In this document: positions 53,320 to 61,031 of the stretch, in pieces
How the letters are laid out: the number at the start of each line of letters is the position of its first letter
Position numbering within the stretch: position 1 is the stretch's first letter
Assembly: GCF_900088125.1 (NCBI RefSeq)
Contig: NZ_FLQT01000003.1
Coordinates: 1,177,071-1,241,070, forward strand
From: Peptoniphilus pacaensis
GTDB taxonomy: Bacteria > Bacillota > Clostridia > Tissierellales > Peptoniphilaceae
DNA: 64,000 bases
Reading direction: 5' to 3'
Translations under genes and position numbers: made by a program
Notes under the pieces: model-generated
What the model saw: only the letters and a program-made list of their open reading frames with translations
Databases searched by the model: none
What the model was told of the DNA's origin: nothing

Positions 53320-53762
53320 AAGTCATCTTATTAAAAAACGTAGACAAATTAGGAAAAGAAGGGGACTTAGTGGACGCCAAGAGCGGTTATGCCAGAAATT
53401 TCCTCTTCCCGAACAAGGCGGCTGTGGAAGCCACGCCTGAAAATATGAAAAACTGGAAAGAAATGAAGGCGAAGGAAGCCGCCGACGAAGCGGCCCGCAT
53501 CGCCGAAGCCGAAGAGCAAAAGAAGCAATTGGAATCCAAGGTGGTGGACTTAAAGGCCAAGGGCGGCGCCAACGGCAAATTATTCGGCGCCATTACGGCA
53601 AAAGACATCGCCGATCGCATGAACGATATTTTCGGCGTGAAGATCGACAAGAAGAAAATCGTCCTTGCGGAAAATATTAAGACCACGGGCAAACACCAAG
53701 TCGTCGTCAAATTATACGGCGATGTTTCCGCCGACGTGGATCTGGTCATCGACGCGGAATAA
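53316..53762 (+). CDS. rplI: 50S ribosomal protein L9
   Basis: Predicted 148-residue L9, a two-domain protein joined by a long helix. MKVILLKNVDKLGKEGDLVD and SGYARNFLFPNKAAVEAT are diagnostic. Overlaps gdpP by 4 nt and shares its last A with the dnaB start. Confidence 0.98.
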   Translation: MKVILLKNVDKLGKEGDLVDAKSGYARNFLFPNKAAVEATPENMKNWKEMKAKEAADEAARIAEAEEQKKQLESKVVDLKAKGGANGKLFGAITAKDIADRMNDIFGVKIDKKKIVLAENIKTTGKHQVVVKLYGDVSADVDLVIDAE

Positions 53763-55090
53763 TGGTCGATCGCGCGGAGGGTCGGACGCCGCCCTATGAC
53801 GAACAGGCGGAGGCGTCGGTTTTAGGCGCCATGCTGTTGGACAAAAGTGCCATTACCACGGCGGTGGAGATCATCCACGCCGAGGACTTTTACTACGACA
53901 GCCACAAGGCCATCTTCGAAGGCATTTTGCGCCTCTACAACAAAAACGAGCCCGCCGACATGATCACCCTATCCGATTTTCTGAAAAAGAACGGGCAGTT
54001 GGAGGCCGTCGGCGGCTATACTTATTTAGGCAGACTCACCTCCGGCGCAGGCGCCGTGAGCAATACGGAAGCCTATGCCAATATTATTAAAGAGAAGTCC
54101 ACGCTGCGGGCGTTAATTCGCGCGGGCAGCGACATCGTGGAAGACAGCTATCGGGACGACGACGACGTGGGCGCCATTATCGAAAAGGCGGAGAAATCCA
54201 TTTTCGACATTACCCAGGACAATCAACGAAACGGCCTGATGGACATGGGCGAGGTCATGATCACCACTTTCGACGTCATGCAGAAGCGCTCGGAAAACAA
54301 GGGAGGCCTCACGGGGCTCACCACGGGCTTTATCGATCTGGACCGAAAGACATCGGGCATGCAGAAGGCGGATCTGGTTCTTCTCGCCGCCCGCCCCTCC
54401 ATGGGAAAGACCGCCCTCATGGTGAATATCGCCACCAACTCCGCCTTAAAGGCCGGGGCCACCGTGGCCATGTTCTCTTTGGAAATGAGCCGCAATCAAT
54501 TGTCTCAGCGGATCCTGTCGTCCTTAAGCCACGTGGACCTCATGAAAATTATTTCCGGGGACCTGACTACGGAGGAATGGTCCAAAGTCATCGAGACCAT
54601 GACCTATATGAACGAAATGGCCATCTACATCGACGACACGGCGGGGATTACCCCTCTGGAAGTAAAGGCCAAGTGCCGCCGCTTAAAGGCGGAAAAAGGA
54701 TTGGACCTCGTGGTCATCGACTACCTGCAGCTCATGGAAGTGGGCGGCCGTGCCGAGAGCAGGCAACAGGAAATTTCCGCCATCTCCCGTCAATTAAAGG
54801 GCATCGCCAAGGAACTGGACGTGCCGGTCATCGCCCTGTCCCAACTCTCCCGTGCGCCGGAAATGCGCGCCGATCACCGGCCCATCCTTTCGGACCTTCG
54901 GGAGTCCGGGGCCATTGAGCAGGACGCGGACATCGTCATGTTTCTCTATCGGGACGAATACTACAATCCCGACACGGAAAAACAGGGCTTGGGCGAGCTG
55001 ATCCTCGCCAAGCACCGAAACGGCCCCACGGGCACGGTGGAACTCCTGTTTAAAGGCGAATACACGAAGTTTGTCAATCTGCAGGCCTAG
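53762..55090 (+). CDS. dnaB: replicative DNA helicase
   Basis: Predicted 442-residue hexameric fork helicase (called DnaC in Bacillus). The N-terminal DnaG-interacting domain starts RTPPYDEQAEASVLGAML; the RecA-like domain has Walker A ARPSMGKTAL near residue 213, MFSLEMS, Walker B LVVIDYLQLM and the arginine-rich end SGAIEQDADIVMFLYRDEYY. Order rplI-dnaB is common in Bacillota. No intein is present. Confidence 0.97.
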   Translation: MVDRAEGRTPPYDEQAEASVLGAMLLDKSAITTAVEIIHAEDFYYDSHKAIFEGILRLYNKNEPADMITLSDFLKKNGQLEAVGGYTYLGRLTSGAGAVSNTEAYANIIKEKSTLRALIRAGSDIVEDSYRDDDDVGAIIEKAEKSIFDITQDNQRNGLMDMGEVMITTFDVMQKRSENKGGLTGLTTGFIDLDRKTSGMQKADLVLLAARPSMGKTALMVNIATNSALKAGATVAMFSLEMSRNQLSQRILSSLSHVDLMKIISGDLTTEEWSKVIETMTYMNEMAIYIDDTAGITPLEVKAKCRRLKAEKGLDLVVIDYLQLMEVGGRAESRQQEISAISRQLKGIAKELDVPVIALSQLSRAPEMRADHRPILSDLRESGAIEQDADIVMFLYRDEYYNPDTEKQGLGELILAKHRNGPTGTVELLFKGEYTKFVNLQA

Positions 55091-55099
55091 GGAGGAACT

Positions 55100-55918
55100 A
55101 TGGATATTATAAAAGTTATATTGCTGGGAATCGTGGAAGGGGTAACGGAATTTCTTCCCATCTCCAGCACGGGCCATTTGATTCTGGCCCACGAATTTAT
55201 CGGCCTCGAGCCCCAAAGCTTTCAAAACGCCTTCGACGTCTGCATCCAGCTCGGCGCCATATTGGCCGTGGTGGTGCTGTACTTTTGGAAGCTCTGGCCC
55301 TTTAAGCGGGAAGAGGGAAAAGTCGTAGCGGAAAAAGACACCTTCGCCCTCTGGCTGAAAGTCATCGTCGGGGTGATTCCCTCGGCGGTGTTGGGCTTTC
55401 TGTTCGACGACTTTATCGACGAGCATCTCTTTAAGCCCCAAGTGGTGGCAGCCACCTTGCTCATCTACGGGATTCTCATTCTCGTCATCGAAAATCGAAA
55501 CGAAAGCAAGCATGTGAAGGCGAAAGTGAGCAGGGTAGAAAACATCCCCTATGCCATGGCCTTCGCCATCGGCCTCTTTCAATGTTTGGCCATGGTGCCC
55601 GGCACCAGCCGAAGCGCCGCCACGATCTTAGGGGCCCTGCTCCTCGGCGCGAGCCGCGGGGCGGCGGCGGAATTTTCATTCTTCCTCGCCATTCCCACCA
55701 TGTTCGGCGCCACCTTATTAAAAATCGTGAAAAACGGCCTGGCCTTCAGCGCCTACCAATGGTTTTTAATCGCCCTGGGCGCCGTGGTGAGCTTCGTCGT
55801 GGCCGTGGTGGTCATTCAAAAATTCATGGACTACATCAGGAAGCGGGACTTCAGAATCTTCGGCACCTACCGAATCGTTCTGGGCCTCATCGTCTTTTTG
55901 TACTTCACATTCTCGTAA
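55100..55918 (+). CDS. uppP: undecaprenyl-diphosphatase UppP (BacA)
   Basis: Predicted 272-residue membrane phosphatase that recycles the undecaprenyl lipid carrier. The catalytic segments EGVTEFLPISSTGHL (about 13-27) and PGTSRSAATI (about 173-182) with the Glu/Ser/Arg residues are intact, among seven to eight hydrophobic helices. It follows dnaB by 9 nt. Provides basal bacitracin tolerance in other species. Confidence 0.95.
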   Translation: MDIIKVILLGIVEGVTEFLPISSTGHLILAHEFIGLEPQSFQNAFDVCIQLGAILAVVVLYFWKLWPFKREEGKVVAEKDTFALWLKVIVGVIPSAVLGFLFDDFIDEHLFKPQVVAATLLIYGILILVIENRNESKHVKAKVSRVENIPYAMAFAIGLFQCLAMVPGTSRSAATILGALLLGASRGAAAEFSFFLAIPTMFGATLLKIVKNGLAFSAYQWFLIALGAVVSFVVAVVVIQKFMDYIRKRDFRIFGTYRIVLGLIVFLYFTFS

Positions 55919-55920
55919 AA

Positions 55921-55947
55921 GCGCGCGGGTCAACCGCGTGTTTTTTT
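55921..55947 (+). terminator. terminator after uppP
   Basis: CGCGCGG-GTCAA-CCGCGTG stem (55922-55940, one wobble) followed by seven T. Confidence 0.88.
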
Positions 55948-55995
55948 ATTTGAGAAAAGAAATTTTTAACAGCGCCATAAAAAAGTCGAGAACAA

Positions 55996-56070
55996 TTAAC
56001 CCGGGTTTACGTGAGCTAAGAAAATCTCGACAAATCCACGAACAAGCCGACAAGAATTAACCCGGGTTTA
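55996..56070. repeat. two copies of a 14-bp palindrome TTAACCCGGGTTTA
   Basis: Identical copies at 55996-56009 and 56057-56070, 61 bp apart (nearly six helical turns), upstream of the feo promoters. Related palindromes TTAACC-NN-GGTTAA/T occur at 43189-43202 and 43547-43560. They look like binding sites for an unidentified dimeric regulator. Confidence 0.5.
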
Positions 56071-56102
56071 TTTAAGGAAAGATTCTGCGGCGAAAAGGGG
56101 CT

Positions 56103-56132
56103 TTGACGATTGTTTTGATTATAAATTAGAAT
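56103..56132 (+). promoter_or_regulatory. upstream feo promoter
   Basis: TTGACG (56103-56108), 18-bp spacer, TAGAAT (56127-56132). Confidence 0.45.
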
Positions 56133-56151
56133 GAGAGCCTTTCTTACTTCC

Positions 56152-56180
56152 TTGAAAAGAAATACACCGGGTGTTATAAT
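56152..56180 (+). promoter_or_regulatory. main feo promoter
   Basis: TTGAAA (56152-56157), 17-bp spacer, TATAAT (56175-56180). The palindrome ACACCGGGTGT fills the spacer end and could be an operator. Confidence 0.7.
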
Positions 56181-56239
56181 CTCTGCGATGAGAGGTGTTT
56201 TCATTGGAAGGTAAGAGCCTTTTTCTTTTGGCCCTTCGC

Positions 56240-56254
56240 TGATAATCGTTATTG
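56240..56254 (+). promoter_or_regulatory. Fur-box-like site before feoA
   Basis: TGATAATCGTTATTG matches 11 of 14 defined positions of the Fur box TGATAATnATTATCA; the left half is perfect. It sits about 55 bp into the transcript, 13 bp before feoA. Confidence 0.5.
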
Positions 56255-56267
56255 TAAGGAGCTATAT

Positions 56268-56492
56268 ATGAACTTAGTTGTTGCGCCGAAAAACGTGGAT
56301 TTGAAAGTGTTGAGAATACGGGACCAAAAATTGGACAAAAGCCAGGTGACCCACTTGCAGAACATGGGTTTCGTGGAAGGTGCCATATGCCGCGTCGTAT
56401 CCGACGTGCAGGGTTCGGTGATCGTCATTATCAAAGGTGTGCGCGTCGGCCTGGGCAAAGATTTGGCTGAATGCATTCGAGTAACTGTGTGA
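56268..56492 (+). CDS. feoA: FeoA domain protein 1
   Basis: Predicted 74-residue SH3-like FeoA, a cytoplasmic accessory of ferrous iron transport thought to bind FeoB. VTHLQNMGFVEGAICRVVSD and GSVIVIIKGVRVGLGKDLA follow the family pattern 'L..mGl.pG..v...... gp..v.v.g..iaL....a'. AAGGAGC precedes the ATG. First gene of the operon. Confidence 0.9.
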   Translation: MNLVVAPKNVDLKVLRIRDQKLDKSQVTHLQNMGFVEGAICRVVSDVQGSVIVIIKGVRVGLGKDLAECIRVTV

Positions 56493-56500
56493 GGTGTTGT

Positions 56501-56749
56501 ATGAATTTAAATGAAGCGTCGGTAGACAAGTATTACGTGGTGAAAAAAATCAACGGGCAGGGCCCCTTGAAGCGCCGCATTATGGACATGGGCATTACAA
56601 AGGGCACGGAAATCTTCGTGAGAAAGTTCGCGCCCTTGGGAGATCCCATTCAACTCACCGTCCGCGGCTACGAGTTAAGCCTTAGAAAAGGCGATGCGGA
56701 GTTGGTGCAAGTAGAAGAAATTCAAGGACCGAAGGAGGAAGAAGCGTGA
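56501..56749 (+). CDS. feoA: FeoA domain protein 2
   Basis: Predicted 82-residue second FeoA. LKRRIMDMGITKGTEIFVRK and GDPIQLTVRGYELSLRKGDA are strongly typical. A start at 56501 is set by GAGGTG about 5 nt upstream, 8 nt after the first feoA stop; an in-frame ATG at 56471 lies inside feoA1. Its last bases overlap the feoB start. Two tandem FeoA genes before feoB are common in Clostridia. Confidence 0.92.
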   Translation: MNLNEASVDKYYVVKKINGQGPLKRRIMDMGITKGTEIFVRKFAPLGDPIQLTVRGYELSLRKGDAELVQVEEIQGPKEEEA

Positions 56750-58851
56750 GAATAGCATTAGCGGGTAACCCGAACAGCGGGAAGACGACCTTATTTAACG
56801 CTCTGACCGGTTCCCACCAATTTGTCGGAAACTGGCCCGGCGTCACCGTGGAAAAAAAGGAAGGCAAGTATAGAAAAGACACTGACGTCACCATTACGGA
56901 CCTTCCCGGTATCTACAGTTTGAGCCCTTACACATTGGAAGAAGTGGTCAGCCGGAAGTATTTATTAAATGAAAAACCGGAAGTCATCATCAACATTATC
57001 GACGGGGTCAACTTAGAGCGTAACCTTTACCTAACCACCCAACTCTTGGATCTGGGCATTCCCGTGGTCGTCGCCGTGAACCGCATGGACGTGGTTCGTA
57101 ACAAGGGCGACGTCATCGACCGCTCCGGCCTGGAAAAGGCATTGGGCGCACCGGTGGTTGAAATTTCCGCATTGAAGAAAGAAAATCTCGACGGGCTCAT
57201 GGAAATGGCGAAAAAAGTCCACGGCACCGCCGCTGAAAACAACGTTTACTACGACGAGCACTTGGAAGATGCGGCGAAGTCCATTTACGACATCGCCCCC
57301 TCCGTGGGCGCATTAGACGCCAAGCGCTTCTATGCCTTGAAGCTCATCGAAGGCGATCAAAAGCTCGGGCTGAATCTGAGCGCCGATGAAGAAAAGAAGA
57401 TTGCAGACGTCATTACGGAACTGGAAGAATATTACGAAGACGACGGCGAAGGTATTATGACGGAAATGCGCTACAACGCCATTGCCGGTATCGTCGCAGG
57501 CAATTATAAGCAAGGTAAGCGGGGCATGACCACCAGCGACAAAATCGACGCCGTGGTCACCAACCGCATCCTGGCACTGCCCATCTTCATCATCATTATG
57601 ACCGGCGTCTACTACATCAGTGCCAAGCTGGTCGGCGGCCCCGTTACCGACTGGGTCAACGACACCCTGCTGGGCACCTACGTTGCCGATGCCATCAACA
57701 ATGTGGTTTCCTCTATGGACACGGCACCGTGGCTGGAATCCTTGGTTATGGACGGGATTGTCGCCGGGGTCAGCGCCGTCTTGGGCTTTTTGCCTTTGAT
57801 CGCCACCCTGTACTTCTTCCTCGCCATTATGGAAGATGTGGGCTACATGTCCCGTATCGCCTTTATCTTAGACAGAATCTTTAGAAAATTCGGCCTCTCG
57901 GGCAAGAGCTTCATTCCGATTCTTATCGGTACCGGCTGCTCCGTCCCCGGCGTCATGGCCACACGTACCATCGAAAACGAAAACGACCGCCGCATGACCG
58001 TCGTCGTGGCAAGCTTTATGCCTTGCGGGGCAAAAGTGAACCTTATCGGCCTCTTCGTCGCCTCTTTCGGCTTCTGGTACTTCTTGCCCATCGCTTACTT
58101 CTCGGGTATCATCGCCGTTATTATTGCGGGCTTAATGCTCAAGAAGACTTCGATCTTCCAAGGCGATCCGGCACCCTTCGTTATGGAACTTCCGGAATAC
58201 CACATTCCCTCGGCAGAAAATGTCTTTAAGAGCGTATGGAGCCGCTGCAAAGCCTTCGTTAAAAAGGCCGGGACCATTATTCTCGTCGCAAGTATCATCA
58301 TTTGGTTCTTGCAAAACATTTCCGTCCACGGCGAATTCGTAGAATTTGCGGAAAACCAAGACAGCATTCTCGCCGCGCTGGGTAAAGTCATTGCCCCCAT
58401 CTTCATTCCCTTGGGCTTCGGCACATGGCAAGCCACCGTGGCAAGCATTACCGGCCTCGTGGCCAAGGAAGCCGTCGTATCCACCTACGGCATCATCAAC
58501 GGTGTCGCCGAAGGTGCCAGCTTAAACGCCTTCGTCGCCACCCAATTTACCTTCCTCGGCGCATTGGCATTTATGCTCTTTAACCAATTAAACGTTCCTT
58601 GCTTCGCCGCCACCGGCGCCATTCGCGAGGAAATGCAATCGAAATTCTGGACCGCCTTCGCCCTGACTTTTCAAACGGGCTTCGCTTATGCCATCGCCCT
58701 CATCGTCTTCCAAATCGGATCACTGTTGACCGGCGGATCCTTCACTGTATGGACCGGCGTGGCCTTCGTCCTCTTGGCAGGAATTATTTGGGCCATTGTG
58801 AGAAAACCCCGAGTCAAGGACGTACCCATCGGTCGCGAACAATTAAATTAA
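56746..58851 (+). CDS. feoB: ferrous iron transporter FeoB
   Basis: Predicted 701-residue Fe(II) transporter with a cytoplasmic G domain and a membrane pore. G1 GNPNSGKTTLFN (7-18), G3 DLPGIYSLSPYTLEE, G4 NRMD; then a helical GDI-like spacer (about 165-260) and two gate regions, the first with GTGCSVPGVMATRTIEN, the second with CFAATGAIREEM. The conserved Cys residues of both gates are present. Starts at GTG 56746 with AAGGAGGAAG upstream. Length is typical for Bacillota without the long cytosolic tail. Confidence 0.96.
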   Translation: MRIALAGNPNSGKTTLFNALTGSHQFVGNWPGVTVEKKEGKYRKDTDVTITDLPGIYSLSPYTLEEVVSRKYLLNEKPEVIINIIDGVNLERNLYLTTQLLDLGIPVVVAVNRMDVVRNKGDVIDRSGLEKALGAPVVEISALKKENLDGLMEMAKKVHGTAAENNVYYDEHLEDAAKSIYDIAPSVGALDAKRFYALKLIEGDQKLGLNLSADEEKKIADVITELEEYYEDDGEGIMTEMRYNAIAGIVAGNYKQGKRGMTTSDKIDAVVTNRILALPIFIIIMTGVYYISAKLVGGPVTDWVNDTLLGTYVADAINNVVSSMDTAPWLESLVMDGIVAGVSAVLGFLPLIATLYFFLAIMEDVGYMSRIAFILDRIFRKFGLSGKSFIPILIGTGCSVPGVMATRTIENENDRRMTVVVASFMPCGAKVNLIGLFVASFGFWYFLPIAYFSGIIAVIIAGLMLKKTSIFQGDPAPFVMELPEYHIPSAENVFKSVWSRCKAFVKKAGTIILVASIIIWFLQNISVHGEFVEFAENQDSILAALGKVIAPIFIPLGFGTWQATVASITGLVAKEAVVSTYGIINGVAEGASLNAFVATQFTFLGALAFMLFNQLNVPCFAATGAIREEMQSKFWTAFALTFQTGFAYAIALIVFQIGSLLTGGSFTVWTGVAFVLLAGIIWAIVRKPRVKDVPIGREQLN

Positions 58852-58860
58852 GGAGATACT

Positions 58861-59022
58861 ATGGGAACCATTATTGTATTGGCCGTCGTCGGCTTAGCCG
58901 TCTTCGGTGCCGTTAGATCCATGCGCAAGTCCCGCGAAGAGGGCAGCTGTTGCGGTTGCTCCCACTGCGGTACGGCGAGCTGTGATCACGACCACGAGCA
59001 CAGCCACAGCCATAGCCACTAA
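58861..59022 (+). CDS. FeoB-associated Cys-rich mini-protein with His-rich tail
   Basis: Small gene of 53 residues, 9 nt after feoB and preceded by AAGGAGATACT. One N-terminal transmembrane helix (MGTIIVLAVVGLAVFGAV), then a charged turn RSMRKSREEG and a cluster SCCGCSHCGTASC with five cysteines. The family 'FeoB-associated Cys-rich membrane protein' has this layout. The C-terminus, CDHDHEHSHSHSHSH, alternates His with Asp, Glu and Ser, and looks like a metal-binding tail. It probably hands over or buffers Fe(II) at the transporter; that is inference. Confidence 0.85.
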   Translation: MGTIIVLAVVGLAVFGAVRSMRKSREEGSCCGCSHCGTASCDHDHEHSHSHSH

Positions 59023-59035
59023 TAGTAAATGATAA

Positions 59036-59060
59036 AGAGGATGCTTCGGCATCCTTTTTT
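59036..59060 (+). terminator. terminator of the feo operon
   Basis: GGATGC-TTCG-GCATCC stem (59039-59054) followed by six T. Confidence 0.92.
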
Positions 59061-59146
59061 ATTGGAGCTGCACTGCAAAATTCAAAGTGATTTACTATGA
59101 TATGTGAAAAATCGGCGGAAAAGATTGTATTATTTTCAATTAGACC

Positions 59147-59174
59147 TTGAAATACATGGCGGTAATGATATAAT
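59147..59174 (+). promoter_or_regulatory. ferredoxin promoter
   Basis: TTGAAA (59147-59152), 16-bp spacer, TATAAT (59169-59174). The leader contains a TTTAGGT/ACCTAAA hairpin (59200-59229). Confidence 0.75.
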
Positions 59175-59250
59175 GATTCCAGAAAGCAAACATAGAGTGT
59201 TTAGGTTAAGCACGCTGCACATACCTAAATAAATTCATGGAGGTATCATT

Positions 59251-59418
59251 ATGGCACATAAAATTTCTGACGACTGCATCGCTTGTGGCGCTTGCAAACC
59301 CGAATGTCCCGTTGACTGCATTTCCGAAGGCGACATCTATTCCATCGACGCAAGTGCTTGCATCGACTGCGGATCCTGCTCCGCTGTATGCCCCACCGGC
59401 GCTGCACAACCGGAATAA
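59251..59418 (+). CDS. 2[4Fe-4S] ferredoxin
   Basis: Small gene of 55 residues encoding a clostridial-type ferredoxin, the low-potential electron carrier of anaerobic metabolism. Two CxxCxxCxxxC cluster motifs: Cys9/12/15/19 and Cys37/40/43/47, each followed by Pro. One extra cysteine is at position 23. The start has GGAGGTATC upstream. It is monocistronic with its own strong promoter and terminator, as expected for an abundant carrier; it may donate electrons to the activase encoded downstream. Confidence 0.96.
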   Translation: MAHKISDDCIACGACKPECPVDCISEGDIYSIDASACIDCGSCSAVCPTGAAQPE

Positions 59419-59430
59419 AATAGGGAAATA

Positions 59431-59463
59431 AAAAAGACGTTCTCCGCAAGGACGTCTTTTTTT
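59431..59463 (+). terminator. terminator after ferredoxin
   Basis: AAAAGACGTTCT (59432-59443) pairs with AGGACGTCTTTT (59449-59460, one wobble), followed by more T. Confidence 0.9.
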
Positions 59464-59632
59464 CTTGCAAAAATATAGGGTCGAAGATTTTCATACCCAT
59501 CAGGCGTAAAGAGTAAGGACGGAGAGTCATAAAACCTTTTTAAAATGCAGGGCGATAGAAAAAGATGATACGAAAACGCATCCATAGAATTTTCGAATAA
59601 GCTGATTTTTTATCCAATACTTAGGTGGAATT

Positions 59633-59641
59633 TGCTATATT
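59633..59641 (+). promoter_or_regulatory. extended -10 before the class V aminotransferase gene
   Basis: TGCTATATT, a TGn-extended -10 27 bp before the start codon; no convincing -35. Confidence 0.4.
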
Positions 59642-59667
59642 AGACATAGATTCGAAAGGAGGTATCT

Positions 59668-60807
59668 ATGATCTATTTAGATAATGCGGCCACGTCCATG
59701 AAGAAGCCGAAGGAAGTGGAAGAGGGCATTTTAAGCGCTCTCAATTCCCTGGGCAACGCCGGCCGAGGCACGGGACAAAGCGCCCTCGAGGCGGCCCGCG
59801 TGGAGTACAGAACCCGCGTGATGCTTTCGGATCTTTTTCACGGTGAGGGGGCCAAGCATATTGCTTTTGCCCTCAATGCCACAGAGGCGCTGAATGCGGC
59901 CATCAACGGCACCATTGAAAAGGGCGATCACGTGATCACCACGGTGACGGAACACAATTCCGTTTTAAGGCCCCTGTACCGCATCGGTTGCGAGCTGGAC
60001 TTCTTGCCCGTGACCCATGAGGAAGAAGTAGACCTCACGGGCCTTGAAGGGCTCTTGAAGCCCAACACCAAGGCGGTGATTGCCAATCACGCGTCCAATG
60101 TGACAGGCAATGTCCTGGACATCGAGAAGATCGGTGCCTTTTGCTGCGCCCACGGCCTCCTCTTTATTGTGGATGCCAGCCAAACGGCGGGGGTCGTTCC
60201 CATCGACGTGGAAAAGTGCCACATCGACATTCTGGCCTTTACGGGACACAAATCCCTTTTAGGACCCCAAGGGACCGGCGGCATTTACGTCAGAGAAGGC
60301 GTGGACGTGAAGCCCTTTAAGGTAGGCGGAAGCGGAATCGATTCCTACAACAAGCATCACCCCGAAGCCATGCCCACCCGTTTGGAAGCGGGCACGCAAA
60401 ACGGCCACGGCATTGCCGGGCTCCACGGCGCGCTGACCTTTTTAAAAGGTGTGGGGATCGACAAGATTCATGCCCACGAAGAGGCCTTGCTGATCCGCTT
60501 CTTGGAAGGTCTTTCCGCCATGGACAACATTACCGTCTACGGCTCCAAAGATCCCAAAAAGAAGACCGCCGTCGTCAGCCTGAACATTCAGGGCATGCCT
60601 TCCTCGGTGGTCGGAGAGAAGCTGGAATCCCGCTACGGCATCGTGGTTCGCACCGGCGCTCACTGCGCCCCCTTGATCCACGAGGCCATGGGCACCCGGA
60701 ACACGGGCGCGGTACGCTTTTCTTTTTCCTACTTCACCACGGAAGAAGAAGTCGATGCGGCCCTTCGTGCTTTGGAGGAAATCAGAAAGGAGTCTGCCTA
60801 TGAGTGA
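59668..60807 (+). CDS. class V aminotransferase, cysteine desulfurase family
   Basis: Predicted 379-residue PLP enzyme. Begins MIYLDNAATSMKKPKEV; His96 in TEHNSVLRPL, Asp169 in IVDASQTAG and Lys195 in FTGHKSLLGPQG form the PLP site, and Cys333 in RTGAHCAPLIHEAMG occupies the place of the group II (SufS/CsdB-like) persulfide Cys. It probably releases sulfur or selenium from cysteine or selenocysteine. The next gene, DUF3343, is a proposed Se/S carrier and overlaps it by 8 nt, which supports such a role. It is not next to an IscU/SufU scaffold. AAAGGAGG precedes the ATG. Confidence 0.9.
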   Translation: MIYLDNAATSMKKPKEVEEGILSALNSLGNAGRGTGQSALEAARVEYRTRVMLSDLFHGEGAKHIAFALNATEALNAAINGTIEKGDHVITTVTEHNSVLRPLYRIGCELDFLPVTHEEEVDLTGLEGLLKPNTKAVIANHASNVTGNVLDIEKIGAFCCAHGLLFIVDASQTAGVVPIDVEKCHIDILAFTGHKSLLGPQGTGGIYVREGVDVKPFKVGGSGIDSYNKHHPEAMPTRLEAGTQNGHGIAGLHGALTFLKGVGIDKIHAHEEALLIRFLEGLSAMDNITVYGSKDPKKKTAVVSLNIQGMPSSVVGEKLESRYGIVVRTGAHCAPLIHEAMGTRNTGAVRFSFSYFTTEEEVDAALRALEEIRKESAYE

Positions 60808-61027
60808 GACGCTTATCGTCACCTTTGAAAACGTAACCGACGCCATGGCCATGGAAGAGGCCGTGGAAGCGGCGGGCCTGGACGGGAAATTGATCCCCCT
60901 GCCCGATGCCCTTTCCGCCGGTTGCGGTTATGCGTGGAAACACGCCTTGGAGGAAGAGGCGGCCCTCACTGCCTTAATCGAAGAGAAGGAATTGGATTTT
61001 ACCAAGATTTTACACTGGAAGGAGTAA
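60800..61027 (+). CDS. DUF3343 putative Se/S carrier protein
   Basis: Predicted 75-residue protein. The start SETLIVTFENVTDAMAMEEA and the single cysteine in SAGCGYAWK (Cys42) are the DUF3343 pattern, a TusA/YedF-neighbourhood protein thought to carry sulfur or selenium. ATG 60800 is used because AAAGGAG lies about 8 nt upstream and it overlaps the desulfurase stop; the longer frame to 60755 lies inside that gene. Position between a desulfurase and an activase is consistent with a redox or selenium role. Confidence 0.82.
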   Translation: MSETLIVTFENVTDAMAMEEAVEAAGLDGKLIPLPDALSAGCGYAWKHALEEEAALTALIEEKELDFTKILHWKE

Positions 61028-61031
61028 TGCC

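Larger units (their letters stand above)
55919..56267 (+). other. regulatory gap before the feo operon
   Basis: This 349-nt gap holds the uppP terminator, an inverted repeat GTCGAGA (55985-55991)/TCTCGAC (56025-56031), two identical TTAACCCGGGTTTA palindromes (55996-56009 and 56057-56070), two promoters (56103-56132 and 56152-56180), an ACACCGGGTGT palindrome abutting the second -10 (56164-56174), and a Fur-box-like site (56240-56254). No gene is evident. Confidence 0.6.
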
